Positions 34,410 to 46,700 of a stretch of DNA of 64,000 nucleotides are shown in pieces. The stretch covers positions 70,043 to 134,042 of the forward strand of contig QANY01002785.1 of assembly GCA_003255025.1 (NCBI GenBank), written 5' to 3'. Position 1 is the first letter of the stretch; each line of letters begins with the position of its first letter. Position numbers and translations under genes: made by a program. The notes beneath the pieces were generated by a model. It worked only from the letters and a program-made list of their open reading frames with translations. It was not told the DNA's origin and did no database searches. This DNA comes from Datisca glomerata. Its lineage: Eukaryota; Streptophyta; Magnoliopsida; Cucurbitales; Datiscaceae.

Positions 34410-37400
34410 ATGGCTTCTTTGTTCAAGGTAAATATGCAGAACTTTGTCCGTTTTAGGAGGCTGATGAAATTCCTTTTTGTACAAACAGAGTGGTGGATTG
34501 ATTTTGGTTAAGGAAGTTAAATTGATAAATGGAGCAATTTCTTCCCCAGCTCCATATGTTCTGAGTACTGTGTTACACTTACTCTGTGGGTGGGGGAGAT
34601 ACTACAATGGGGTCTAGGTTGTAAAAGACTAGGTGTATGTGGTCTCAAATTTCTTTGTATGAGCTCTTGTTTTACACCTGATTTTCAAATTTATGTTTAT
34701 GATGACGTACAATTTGAATATGGTTATTGGGTATTTGCTTGATTTTTTTAGTAAGCGTGAGAGGGAATTGGGACTTTACTTGCAGAGAAGAACATGTCAT
34801 TACTTTCCATGCACATTTCTTTAGATGCTTCCTGGTTTGATTGCTCAAGTTTCGGTTTTCCTTTAAATTTAGTTATGCTGATTGTGGAAACAGGTCCTTA
34901 GGTGGTGCTGTTTGGTTAGTAGTAATGGAATGTGGAATGGGAATCTGAATGATCATTCTCATGTATGGTTAATATTTTCTTTTTATTTGAGAAGGAATCA
35001 TTCCAATGTTGATTCCTTCAGAAGTAGGAATCTCAATTCCCCTCCTACAATGTAGAAATCCTCATTCCATTCCACATTCCTCATCATTAACACCAGCCCT
35101 ACTATTTTTCCATTTAACTTTTCTTTTCTAAACCTCTCAAAATTGTCATATGTAGTCATGATTTAATAAAATGTTTTATAAATCCATATTAGAATGTACA
35201 GTCTTGCAGTGGAAATTGTTATTGCCTTCAACCTTTTAGAGGGATATTAATTATTAACTCCTGCCCCCTCCAAAAAAACCACAATGAAAGAGAGAAAAAG
35301 GTCAAAGAAAGGTTAATGCAGAGTACATATACTTATGCGTGCGGGCTAGTCCAAGTGGTAAGTGTGGAGTTGGGTCTTGGAGATCCCAAGGTCCTAGGTT
35401 CGGTTCCCATTTGTGGATTGTATAGTGAATTTCCAAGCGCGTGTCAATGGACGGGTGACAATCGTTCACCTGCCCGGGTTGGTGCTGCCCGGTGGGTCTA
35501 AAATTTGGCCCTGCCGGGTTGGGTTCTTGGTTATCAAATATTAATATACATATTCTCTACTTTGAAATGATACTTACTAATTGAGCTTCACCGTGTTATT
35601 GTCTTTGAGAAGAAACTGTTTCTATTTACGCTATTCTGTTTATTCAGGATCTAACCAAGCTTTCAGCATATCGAGATAGACGATTTCCTGGATCACAGGA
35701 GGAATTTGAAATTGCACTTGAGACATCAACTACTGTATACGTTGGAAATATGTCATTTTATACAACGGAAGAGCAGGTTTATGAGCTCTTCTCCCGAAGT
35801 GGAGAAATTAAGAAGATAATTATGGGTTTGGATAAGAACACAAAAACACCCTGTGGCTTCTGCTTTGTCTTGTAAGAATCCAATCATCTTTATATTTGCT
35901 ACCTATTAATTTGTTGTTTTATTGCTGATTTTCTTCTTTTATTAACCCCTTCTTTGCCAAGCGTATTAGCTTTCGTTCAATCATTTAAGTAAAGGTTTGT
36001 TTGTTTTGAAATTTTGTCCGGTGAACTTGTTCAGCATCTAGAGGAGTCGGTCACAATGGACTAGATCAACAGTGAGTTATTGTTTGTAGCTAAATCTCTT
36101 TAATGATTATCGTTGCATGTGCTTTGAAGATACTACTCTCGAGAAGATACAGAGGACGCTGTAAAGTATATAAGTGGCACAATACTTGATGATCGTCCTA
36201 TTCGGGTGGATTTTGACTGGGGATTTCAGGAAGGAAGGCAATGGGGCCGTGGTAGAAGTGGTGGACAGGTAAGTTACATCCTGAAGTGATATTTATTGCC
36301 TAAGGTCTCATCTTGGTTTCTGCTGATCATCTTTCTTTCTTGGACAGGTGCGCGATGAATATCGAACCGACTATGATCCTGATATCCTGATTCTTTATAT
36401 ATGATACTCTTAGGAATCACTTTGTTTGAAGCTAATATGTTCTAAATTCTGTTGTCCGAAGCATTGTTACTTGAGCTGGTTCATTTGAGGTTGCTGTCAT
36501 AGACTAGACTTGTGGATCTTTAATCTGTTATTCTTCAGCCATGAGTTTCTATCACATTTATGAGGAAACTGAACAAGTTACAGTTGGTTGTTGATATATG
36601 CATGTATAAGATGCCGAAATTATGCAATGTTTTGCTGGTTTCTTTAATGTGTTATACGTAGAGGGGGCTATGGAAAGTTAGTTCAGAAAGAGTTAGAAGC
36701 TCAGAGGCAGCTTGTGGATTATGGTACTGGTTCATTGAACTCCTTTCCTCCGGTCATAACTCCTCAATGTAAGTACTGTAAAAAGATGCTGTGATAGATC
36801 TCTAGCTTAATCTTGGTTAGATCCATAACTGGGGTTATAAATCCCCTTGTTGTTTCTCTGGCATGTCTAAGTTTGAATATCTTTTGATGTTTTTGGAAGA
36901 GAGAGATTCTTCGTGGGACAAGATTCTCTTTATGACTTCTCTTGGGTGTCTAACACTAAGGAGTTTAAGAATTTCTTTTGTTTTCGATTAATTCAGATTG
37001 GGAGGTTGTTTGTAAAGATAATTAACTCCAAACCATTTTTCGTACATTTTGAGATCAATACAAATTTGTTTCTTATAAAAAAAAGTTCGAATACAGATTA
37101 CCATGAAAAGCTTTTGGTGAGTGTTTTTGAAAATACTAGTCGATTTATCATACATAAACTTTCTCTGTCAGCATCCTTTTAGTTTTCTTTGCCTCCTTAC
37201 AGATGGTAGACATGGAGGAAGCCATGGTCAAGGAGGATCTCATCGGCATGGTAGAGGTAATTTCTTCGTTCAGTTTAAACATTGCTTGATGGTTTATATT
37301 ACTGTATTAAGATTTTAGTTCATCTGACTTTTGAAACAGATTACCATCGGAAGCGGTACCGTGATGATGAATACCGTGCAAATGAGAGCAGTAAGAGAAG

Positions 37401-37671
37401 TTCAAGCTATGAATCTAGGAGGAACACTGATCATGAATCCAGACCGGTAGTTCCTAGATCCTTTGTTACTGATCGTACATTACAATTTACAATCTATATG
37501 AATGATGCAAGGGATTTGTTCTACTTTCACCTGCATGGTTTTTATCGTTGTGATATATCCAACTGAATAACTCTTTCCTTTTTCACCAACTTTTAGGAGA
37601 AGAACCCAAGGTTCCGAGAGAGTGGGGACTCTGATGACGAGGAGGAAGATGATCGAAAGCGACGACCTTAG
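34410..37671 (+). CDS. CBP20: Nuclear cap-binding protein subunit 2 (CBP20)
   Basis: Small subunit of the nuclear cap-binding complex. With CBP80 it binds the 7-methylguanosine cap of nascent Pol II transcripts and supports splicing, 3' processing and miRNA processing. Coding exons by splice sites and frame: 34,410-34,427; 35,648-35,871; 36,130-36,268; 36,348-36,381; 36,658-36,768; 37,203-37,256; 37,340-37,446; 37,597-37,671. These sum to 762 nt, 253 residues, near the usual plant length. An RRM spans about residues 34-112: RNP2 VYVGNM at 36-41, RNP1-like CGFCFV at 75-80. Tyr14 (AYRDRRF) and Tyr37 match the two cap-stacking tyrosines of human CBP20. [19 protein letters not shown] is conserved. 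The tail is Gly/His/Arg-rich then acidic-basic ([13 protein letters not shown]), probably nuclear targeting. The ATG precedes MASLF, the usual plant start. Seven introns are normal GT-AG or AT-AC, and no lesion is seen; it looks functional. Confidence 0.95.
34428..35647 (+). other. CBP20 intron 1 (phase 0)
   Basis: Donor AAG/GTAAAT, acceptor TTCAG/GAT, 1,220 bp. It separates the six-codon first exon from the rest and contains a SINE at 35,331-35,546. Confidence 0.85.
35331..35546 (+). mobile_element. tRNA-derived SINE in CBP20 intron 1
   Basis: Pol III internal promoter: A box TAGTCCAAGTGG at 35,347-35,358 and B box GGTTCGGTTCC at 35,397-35,407, spaced as in tRNA genes. The unrelated 3' part is GC-rich to about 35,510 and ends in TTGG/ATCAAATATT-like sequence. 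TACATAT at 35,324-35,330 and again at 35,547-35,553 is a candidate target duplication. No tRNA cloverleaf survives, so it is a SINE and not a tRNA gene. Same strand as CBP20. Confidence 0.75.
36382..36657 (+). other. CBP20 intron 4: AT-AC, U12-type
   Basis: The reading frame demands that CCT-G joins GT-AGA (Pro-Gly-Arg in DPGRGGYGK). The intron between them starts ATATCCTGA and ends TTATAC, so it has AT-AC ends. The donor matches the U12 consensus ATATCCTT in 7 of 8 bases. TTCTTTAAT at 36,640-36,648, about 10 nt before the acceptor, matches the U12 branch site TTCCTTAAY. Length 276 bp. It would be removed by the minor spliceosome. Confidence 0.9.
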
Positions 37672-38827
37672 GCTGTTTCCGTGTGATTCGGTCAAAAGAG
37701 CCACTCTTGAATGGTGTTTTCTGATAAATGGCTGTGTGAAACAGAGATTTTACTTAACGAAGATATCTCTCCATTATGTTACCAAATCCTGATGAATATT
37801 GCGGAACAAAACATAGAGGCGATCTTTGGATTTAGAATGAATGTTTTACATCGATTTTATAAGACGTGTTTTACATTGATTTAGGTTCACTATTCTTTAG
37901 GAGACGTCAATTCGTAGTATTTTTTTTTTCCTTATTATTGAAATTGCTATGTAGCCTAAATTATTACTTTTTTACCTATCAAATTTCTTCCACTTTAAAA
38001 TCCATTTGAAGTCATCTCTATAATATAACGTTACTTGTCTCATAACTTATACACAAATTAAGAATAATCAAAGAGGAACAAAGTTTGAAAGCTAAATTAG
38101 ATTTTTTTGTGTTATCAAAAAATGGTTGCATTTCTCGAAAGTTGAGACAGTATAAGTAATTCATTTGAAAGTTGAGACGGTAAAAGGAGTATAAGGAATT
38201 CATTTGAAAGTTGAGACAGTAAAAGCAATTGGAAAACATGAAGGTTAGGTCATTTTAAGGAAAAAAATAAAAAAAATAATTAATGTTAAAAGAAAAATAA
38301 AAAATAGTCCATCTTTAAATCTAAAAAAAATATATTTCGACTTAAAAAGTTAAGACTCCGCTTATAATTTTCAAAAAGTTCATATAATAATATATATATA
38401 TATATAGTATATTTTATATATGCGATAAATATTATATAAACAATTGATTCCGATAACAGTTGAACTTATATCTTTTTTTTGACTAAGCAATTTCTTTTAT
38501 TTTAAAATGCATGTAGTAATTATTTTTTATTTTTTTTAATAATTGTGGTTATTTTTTTTATATTTTTTTAACATAATCTATTTATACTAATTACTAAAGA
38601 GAGGAGTTTCAGAGATCAGATGACATGAGTGACACATACAACTAAGTTTTAGACGGTCCAAGGTCCCACCAAACTTTTTTTATTCAACATCAATCAATGT
38701 CAACCATTTAAAAAAAAAATCGATACGGACCATCTATAGTTAATTACACGTCTAAAATCTTACAATTTGTAGTTTGTTGTTTCTTAAGAAATGGTAGAGA
38801 AACTCGTTCTCTAGATAGCAATAATAA
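37672..38827. other. CBP20 3' flank and AT-rich spacer
   Basis: The 3' untranslated region begins at 37,672; no poly(A) signal can be assigned with confidence. 38,138-38,230 holds three imperfect copies of a unit containing TTGAAAGTTGAGAC. 38,380-38,410 has an AT repeat. No gene. Confidence 0.5.
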
Positions 38828-40106
38828 AGAAAAATTATATTTTTATATCTCAAATGATTATTTATAAATATTAGATCTCAAACTATAAAATATTATAATT
38901 TAAATTTTAAATTCTCTGAAACTCAAAATCAAAATTTTAAAATTAATCAAAACTAATCAAAACGAGATGATTTTAACATTTTGGGATAAGCCATACTTAA
39001 CACCCAAACAACCCACATCCGAAACCCTTTCTCCAAACACCCCCAACATACGAACACTCCCTCTTCGATATCTTCTTTATTCTTCGAGAGCCTACTGTGT
39101 ATACGAAGGAAACTCCCCTTTCCCCTCCCACGATATCTTCTTTCTTCATAGATTATTTTGCTATTAGTTTTGTTCTTTGCGATTTATGTTCCTTAGAAAA
39201 CCCCCTTGTTCTCTGATTGATTAAGGGCTGTGAATCAGAGATCCGATAGTAGATCGTTCCGTAGAAACCCTTCTTCTCTGCGTGCAAATGTTCTTTGATT
39301 AAGCGCTTTGATTGTGATTTTTAATGTTCTTTTAGTCTGATCTCAGTCCAGAAAGTATTTCATTTTCAATGAATTTTAGTCTAATGTTCTAATTGAGCAT
39401 TAAAAATTGAGCTATTAATAGAAAGATTGAATTTTAGTCTAATGTTCTCTGGTATTGAAATTTCCAGAAGCCATAAAAATTGAGCTATTACATTCTAATT
39501 GAACCATAAAAACCTGATAGAATACGAATGGCAGAGAGAGAAATCGCAGAAGAAAACCCTTGAAACTTGCATAGAAATTTGTTTGAGAGAGAAATCGCAG
39601 AAGAAAACCCTTGAAAATCGCAGGAGAAAACCCTTAAAAATAGCAGGAGAAAACCCTTGAATCTTGCGTAGAAATTTGGCAGAGAATAAACCTGGCAGAG
39701 ATTGCATAGAAATCTTATAGAAACATTGAAACTTACCTCAAGAAACCACATAGAAAACTTACCGCAAGAAGGACATCGAAGTAGACAGTTTCTTCGAAGA
39801 AGGAGAAGGGGAGTTCTTCGTGTGTTGGGGGAGTGTTTGGAGAAGGGGTTTTTGGAGGACTGTCTGAATGTTAGCATAGCCTAACTCAAAATATTAAAAT
39901 GACGTCGTTGCAAGTAGATATGACGTCGTTGCAAGTAGAATGAAATGATGTCGTTCTAATTAATTTTAATACTCATTTAATAGAGTTAGAATTAAAATTT
40001 TTAAATTAAATTTCAGATAATTTAAAATTTAAATTATAAATTTTTTATAATTTAAAATTTAAAGTGTTTAGTAGTAATAGTTTAAGATATAAAAATGTAA
40101 TTTTCT
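38828..40106. mobile_element. Non-autonomous MULE-like element with long TIRs
   Basis: The left arm from 38,828 (AGAAAAATTATATTTTTATA) matches the reverse complement of the right arm ending 40,106 (..ATGTAATTTTCT). The match continues inwards for about 300 bp: CTCCAAACACCCCCAAC at 39,031 against the complement of GTTGGGGGAGTGTTTGGAG near 39,824. Flanks are CAATAATAA (38,819-38,827) and CAATAAGAA (40,107-40,115), a 9-bp duplication with one mismatch, typical of Mutator-like elements. The interior has no transposase. Frames on both strands (39,488-39,877) are translations of a short tandem repeat. Confidence 0.8.
39541..39665. repeat. Short tandem repeat inside the MULE-like element
   Basis: Four imperfect units built on AATCGCAGAAGAAAACCCTT, starting near 39,541, 39,592, 39,616 and 39,638. 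It explains the repeated Phe-rich frames on the minus strand. Confidence 0.8.
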
Positions 40107-40115
40107 CAATAAGAA

Positions 40116-43094
40116 TACGAAGAATACTTTTCGAGTCAAGTTTTTCACACGCACAAACATTAACTTTCCATATCATGAGTAGGGGTGTTCGATTGGTTCA
40201 TTTAGAATCAGTTTGGTTCGCAAGTCAATTTTGTAATGGATGGAACTGAAGCTAGCAAATTGTCTCCCTTCAAAGTTCAAAACCAGTCATTTTTTAAAAG
40301 TTCAATGATTTCTTTTTCCTGATAAACCTCCTTCCACCTTTCCTAGTTACTCTGTGTCCGTCTCTCCCTTTCTCTCTCTGACTGCATGTCTCCATCTCTA
40401 GTTTTCCACTTGCGCATATTGCAGTCACTAACGTATCTCTCACTCACTTGTGACAGCCCGTAAATAAAAAAAATAAATAGAATAAATAAATCGTTAAGAC
40501 TTTAAAAAAGAATCACATCTGCGACTATTATGTGATGTCTGTTACACCTTATTTTCTTGATACTGTGATTATGACATCACATCAACCGTAACTGCAATTT
40601 AAAATCATGTATGAGTTTCTCCCTCGGGTACTCCCACATTTACTAAGGGTTGTTTATCAAAAGTAAGTCTTAATTTTAGTTTTTACTTCTTTTTTGTATG
40701 TCTTCATGGTTTGGCTTTCTTTGGGGGCTGGTTGTTTATTAATTCCTGTTTGTGCATTGGAAACCAATTAAATCGGGTTGATGACAAATCAGGGACTAAC
40801 CTAACTGTTAACAAGTGCGCGTTTTGCACGAAAATCAAATTACAATCCGTGTAATTAGCATTTTGGCTCATCAGTAAATACAAAATTCAGAATTTGTAGC
40901 ATTGAAGCATTTTAGAAGGATGTATCTTTTAGTCATCTTTCAACATACTTAAGGCAACATCCATTTAGAGTTGAACAATTTTTTTATATTCATAATAACC
41001 ATTTTGTTTATACTAAATTATAGATTATATACCGCATGACCATTTTTTTTCTTCAAAAATACAACTACTTTACTAATTGCTTTTGAAAAGTTTGAATATT
41101 TGTCAATCATTGAGTTACTTTTAGTATTTTTCAAGATTTTATAAATTTTTAAAGTCAATTAATTAACAAAATCTTAATCATAAATTTTTCATTTCCTGAT
41201 ATCTCTTTCTTGTAATTAAAAAAAATAATTCAAACGAAATAATATATTTAAACAACGGTTTTTATTCCATATTAGCATCAACTGTTTTTCTATCTTAAAA
41301 TACCAGATTTATTCGTTCTTTCTATATAAAAAAAATACAGATTTTATTCCATTTTCTATCTTAAATTTCAAATTTGCTAGTTTATTAGCGTGTGACTAAT
41401 AATTATAAGGAAAATAGACTAAAAATAATAAAAAAATAAATTAAGATAATATTCAAGATAAAATAAAATGTACAGAGTGTAATCAATTAGTAGATATTAT
41501 CTGAATATAATTATAGTAAATATTTTACACTAAATGGAGAAAATATATGATATTAATTAGTAATCGATTATTAGAAACTATAAAAAAATATTTACAATAT
41601 CATGCTTACATAAAGTACTTTTAGAATTAAATATTTACTACTTTAATTTATTGTATTTATTAATAATTTATTGTACACTAACATACACTAATTTATTGTT
41701 ACTAATTAGCTGAATGTAATCAGTTAATAGATGTTGTCTAGTATAATTCTAATAAATAGTTTAGACTCATAAGTAAATTCTTGATAATAGTTATTAATAA
41801 TTAATAGAAATTGTAATAATAATTTACAATAATATATGTAAATATCTTTGTCTTAGAATGAAATATTTACCTACAATCTATTGTTTCTAATTACATATTA
41901 AAAATCTTTTTTTGCCTTCTAATTGGAAATATTTACTATATTTTGCATGTCATTAAAAATATTTATTTGTGCGACTTACATTGAAAATGTATGTGATGAT
42001 AATTCATCAATGTAGTTATACTTTTATCATAACAATAAAGAATTATTTTCAAAACATAATAGGTTTGATTTTAAAGTATAGCAAAATAGAGTGTTTTTAG
42101 TTATTATTCAAAGTTTGACCTGTTCTTTTTAATTTGAATTAAAAATATTTGGGGGTTTTCTAATATTTTTTATTGTTTTTTTTCAAATTAACTTCAATTA
42201 ATAATACCTCCATCATAAATCTTTCTTTATCCATATTATATTTATCGTCATTTATAGAAGCCTCCTTAATAAGAGTTTCCATGCATTTTCATTAATTTGA
42301 ATTTCTCTTCATATTTATTATAGTACATTTTTTAAAAACTTATTTGTGCGTATCAGGGTGAATAAGTTGCTTTTTGCTTGGCTATTTTAAATGTAGGTTA
42401 ATTAATCTTATAATATATAAATTTATGTATGGAGGTCTCTCAATATGTCAAGTGGCATTGTTGCTTAACTCGCATTGTGACACATGTGATTATTGCATTA
42501 TTACTCTATTATGCCACATAGCATTGATTATTTTATTAATTAATCAAATAGAAACACAATAAATGCTAATTAATATAACTAATAGAAATAAAATGACATT
42601 TATTAAGAATAGATAACATGGCCTATATATATTAAGTAAATATAATTATTTGATCGATACTGTTATGTAATATGTTAGTATTTACTTTGCGACATGTAAC
42701 ACTTAATTTAACAATACAAAGCATGAGTAAACATATTTCTCTTTGATTAGAAAAATTCAGAATGTAACATATTTTTATTTTAAAATAGAGAGTGTTTTCC
42801 GTTTAACTTTGGAAATATGATACTTCAAAAATTTGTATTTTACATTATTAGTTAAATTATAATGATTTTGTTATGCTAATGTTAAATTTAGCTGAAAATT
42901 TGATTTTTTTCATTGTATTCTAAACCTACATGATAGTTACTTATTATAAATACACATGATCAATTTATTTCATTCTCTTGAGCCTTTGAATTTCATCTTA
43001 TTCTAAGCAAATGCATCTATCTTAATGTCCCTTTAGTTACTCGGCCAGACCATTTCACCCATAGATTTGTAATGGAATATCATTGGATTATTTA
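40116..43094. other. AT-rich non-coding region
   Basis: No gene. 40,880-41,275 is the inverted copy of the repeat at 14,480. GTGCGCGTTTTGCACG at 40,816-40,831 is a small hairpin that might be a Helitron-like 3' end, but the terminal bases are not convincing. 41,300-43,000 is AT-rich with no recognised element. Confidence 0.5.
40880..41275 (-). repeat. Dispersed repeat, copy B
   Basis: Reverse complement of copy A (14,480-14,960). It shares TATTTGTCAATCATTGAGTT and AACTCTAAATGGATGTTGCC-like blocks with small gaps. Class unknown. Confidence 0.6.
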
Positions 43095-43109
43095 TTTATC
43101 TTAATGCCC

Positions 43110-46100
43110 CACTCTTATCACAGTACATGATCAATGGCTTGTCCATATCTGAAACTACTTCCAGATCAGTATAAATTTTTTTGAGTCATACCACTTTTTT
43201 TTACAGCTTTACAAGCCATTATATATTCAGTTTTCATAGTGGAATCTGTAATACTAGATTATTTAATACTTTTCTAGACTACAGTTCCTCCACTTAGGGT
43301 GAATATTGATCCAAATGTCGACTTTCGATTATCCTTATCTGATCGAAAATTAGAATTAGTATATCCAGTGGGGTTCATGTCTCCACCTAAATAAAAAAGC
43401 ATATATTTATCGTTTTCTGAAGATACTTGAGAATGTGGTTTACTGCAATCTAATATTCTAAACCAGAATTTGATTGATAACGACTGATAATTCTTACTAC
43501 ACAACAGATGTCTGGTCTCATACACAACATATCATACATGAGACTACCAACAATTGAAGCACAATGAACCTTTCTCATATCCTCTTCCTCCTAAGGTGTC
43601 TTAGGACATTGCTCATTGGAAAGGACAATTCCATGTATGGTCGATAGTTGACATTTCTTAGAATTTTTTATAGAGAATCTCTCATGCACCTTATCAATAT
43701 AAGATGCTTAAGAAAGTGACAAGAGCTTGTTCTTTCTATCTCTTAGGATTTGGATGCCTAGAACATAACTCGCTTCTCTCAAATCTTTCATTCGAAATTT
43801 GTCAGTTAACCACTTCTTTACTTTCGACAAAGTTTTTACATCATTCCTAATGAGTAGAATATATTCTACATAAAGAACTAAGAAAACCACTATCTTAGCT
43901 TTGAAGTATTTATAAACACAAGTCATCAACATTTTGCTCGAAAGCCATACGATTTAATAACTTCAATAAATATAAGATTCTAAGATCTTGATCCTTGCTT
44001 TAATCCATAAATGGATTTAAGCAACTTGCATACTTTCTGATCTTGCCCCTTTTTCACGAACCCTTCTGGTTGCATCATATATATACTTTCTTTAAGAGAG
44101 GCATTCAGAAAAGTTGTCTTGACATCCATTTGCGATATTTCATAGTCTAAACTAGCGGCTATGGATAAAGGATGTGAATGAATTTTAGCATGGCAACGGG
44201 AGAGAATGTCTCTTCATAATCGACTCCTTCCCTTTGTGTATTGCCTTTGGCTACCAGCCGTGCATTGAAAGTCTCTACTTTCTCATCTGCACCTCTTTTA
44301 TTTTTTAAGATCCATTTACATCTAATGAGACTGGCATTTTCAGGGAAATCTACAAGTTCCTAGACAGAATTGGAATACATCGATTCTATTTCTTGGTTCA
44401 TGGCATCTTGTCATTTCTCCTATTCAGGATCTTCCATCGCCTATTTAAAGGTTAATGGATCATCCTTATTAGTCTAAGACACTAGGACATGTGCCTCTAG
44501 TTCATAGTGAATAGGTTGCCTTACAACCCTCCCACTACGATGTTACACCAGGGTTTCCTGAACTGGAACAGTGGTTTCTATGGTTTGTCGTTTATCAATT
44601 AATGATGAAGGTGGTCTGATCTCATCGGATGCTAATTCTTCGAGAACTACTTTTCTCTAAGATTTGTAGTTTTCCATATGATCATGTTCAAGGAAAGTGG
44701 CATTTGTCTATGCAAACACCTTATGATCATTGTGACTATAAAAGTACCCACCTCTTGTTTCTGGAGGATAACTAAAAAATATATACACTTCACACCTTGA
44801 GTCTAACTTTTCAGTCTTGGGTCTAAGGATGTGAGCTGGACACTCCCATATATATAAATGACGCAAACTAGGTTTGGAGCTATTCTATAACTCTAAATGT
44901 ATCTTTCTTACAAACTTAGAAGGCACAACATTGAAAATGTAGGTTGCTGTTTGAAGTGCATATCCCCAGAATGTGAGTGGTAGTGATGAGTAGTTTTTAC
45001 ATCGACCTAACTATATCCAATAGAGCTCGGTTTCTCCTTTCTGAAATACCATTTTGCTGTGGCGTTTCAGGTGCTGTGAATTAGGATAAAATGACATACT
45101 CCAATAGGTAATCCTTGAATTTTAAATCCAAGTATTCACCACCATGACTGATCGAAGTGTTTTCAAAGATTACCTAATTACTTTTCAACTTCAACTTTGA
45201 AATCTTTAAACTTTCCAAAAGTTTCAGACTTTCTATGCTAATTAAGTATAACCATATCTAGAGTAATCATCATAAATGTAACGAAATACTCATACCCACC
45301 TCTAGCTAGTACATTGATCGATCCACATACATCACTATGTACTAGCTCAAGTGGTTCTTTGGCCCTTTCCCGTGAAAGGTTTCTTGGTCATTTACCCTCT
45401 AGACATCCACAAACTGAAAGAGTCTCAACTTTTAGTTTTCTCAAAACACCATACTTTGTTAAGGGGTTTAATTTATCTAGATTAATATGTCACAACCTAA
45501 GATGTCATAGATACGTGTCATCATCATGAGAAACTCTTTGTCGTTTGTTACTTTTAGGATTTATTACTTTAAACAATATGAATTATTTAATGCACGTTTA
45601 GTCGGTTTAAACATATACAATCCGTTCGAAACTTTTGCATGATAAATATTGAATCCATTTTTTGAATAATAAACTGATTATTAATAAAATAAATATCAAA
45701 TAATAGTTCATGCAGTAATGATAAAAAAATCAAATTTCTTGGAAAACCAGGAATAAAATAAACATTGTTCAAAACAAGAAAATTACGTCCAAAGCTTAAA
45801 TGGACTGTACCCAATGCTTTGCTGACACGAGCGCACCATTACCAACTCTCATTATCACCTCGTCATCAGCCAGCTCTCTTGATAAATCAAGCATCTATAA
45901 AGAAGAACATATATGGTTAGTGGCTCCTAAATCCAATATCCAAGATGAAAAATCATATTCTACTTAGCTTTAAGTACAAGTAAATTTCATTTACCTTTCT
46001 TTTCAGCTCAGAGAGATATTTGTTACAGTTTCTCTTCCATTGACCTTCAACTCCACAATGGAAACATTTCCCCTTTGTTCATTCTTCTTGGATTGTTGTC

Positions 46101-46700
46101 TTTTTTCTTGTTCTTCTTAGCATTTAGGTGACTTCTCGGCTTTATTTTTTATCCTATTCTTACTTTTGTCCTTATCATTGTTCTTCTTTCTTTTGTTACT
46201 ATTAACAACATTAGAAGAAGACTTGTGCTCAACAACATTGACCTCACCCTCTTTGGTCATACTCTTGTTGAGTGACCCAAAACTCTGCAGTTCATTCAAT
46301 AATGATGTTTTGTTGAAATACAACTTGTTCATAACATCAATGGTAGCCCCTGAATCTATAATCCAAGCATCATATTTGTCACAAACATTTTTCGAGAGAT
46401 CATCAACGAGCTCCTGAGGACATTCCTCAGCAAGGACAAACTTGTGGTTCTCACATATTAGCATCTAATTCAAATTTGATTCCCATCTTATAATGTTATC
46501 AACATTGCGTTTTTCGAGTGCAAGAAAACCAGGAATGGGGTAGCGCATGGTAGACATATTAATAACTGAAAAATGGAACATACATAATTCAATATAATTA
46601 AAATAAATATAAAGAAATTCAGAAAGTAAAGGTGATGCATGAATGTAACATATCAAATACATAAACTTAACAATTATTAATCCACGATAAGACAACCTAA
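43110..46700 (-). pseudogene. copia-4 gag-pol remnant
   Basis: Gag starts near 46,590 (MSTMRYPIPGFLALEKRN, then NIIRWESNLN), continues 46,464-46,117 (ENHKFVLAEECPQELVDD, basic KNRIKNKAEKSPK) and ends in a knuckle at 46,066-46,025. Gag is short for the class: the usual middle part between DKYDAW and DSGATIDVMNK appears missing. The protease/pre-integrase segment lies at 45,814-45,587, integrase around 45,550-45,000 in fragments, the RT N-terminal half 44,600-43,980 in fragments. RT at 43,932-43,708 reads YVEY where YVDD is required, so the catalytic Asp pair is lost. 43,525-43,274 is the RT-RNase H connection (STFGSIFTLSGG). Many stops and shifts. Confidence 0.8.

Noticed and set aside
35347..35407. 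A tRNA gene in CBP20 intron 1
   Set aside because: Only the two promoter boxes are conserved; stems do not pair and the body continues as SINE.
39488..39877. 129-codon minus-strand frame
   Set aside because: Translation of the tandem repeat and TIR inside the MULE-like element; the repeated FQGFSSAISL motif only mirrors the DNA repeat.
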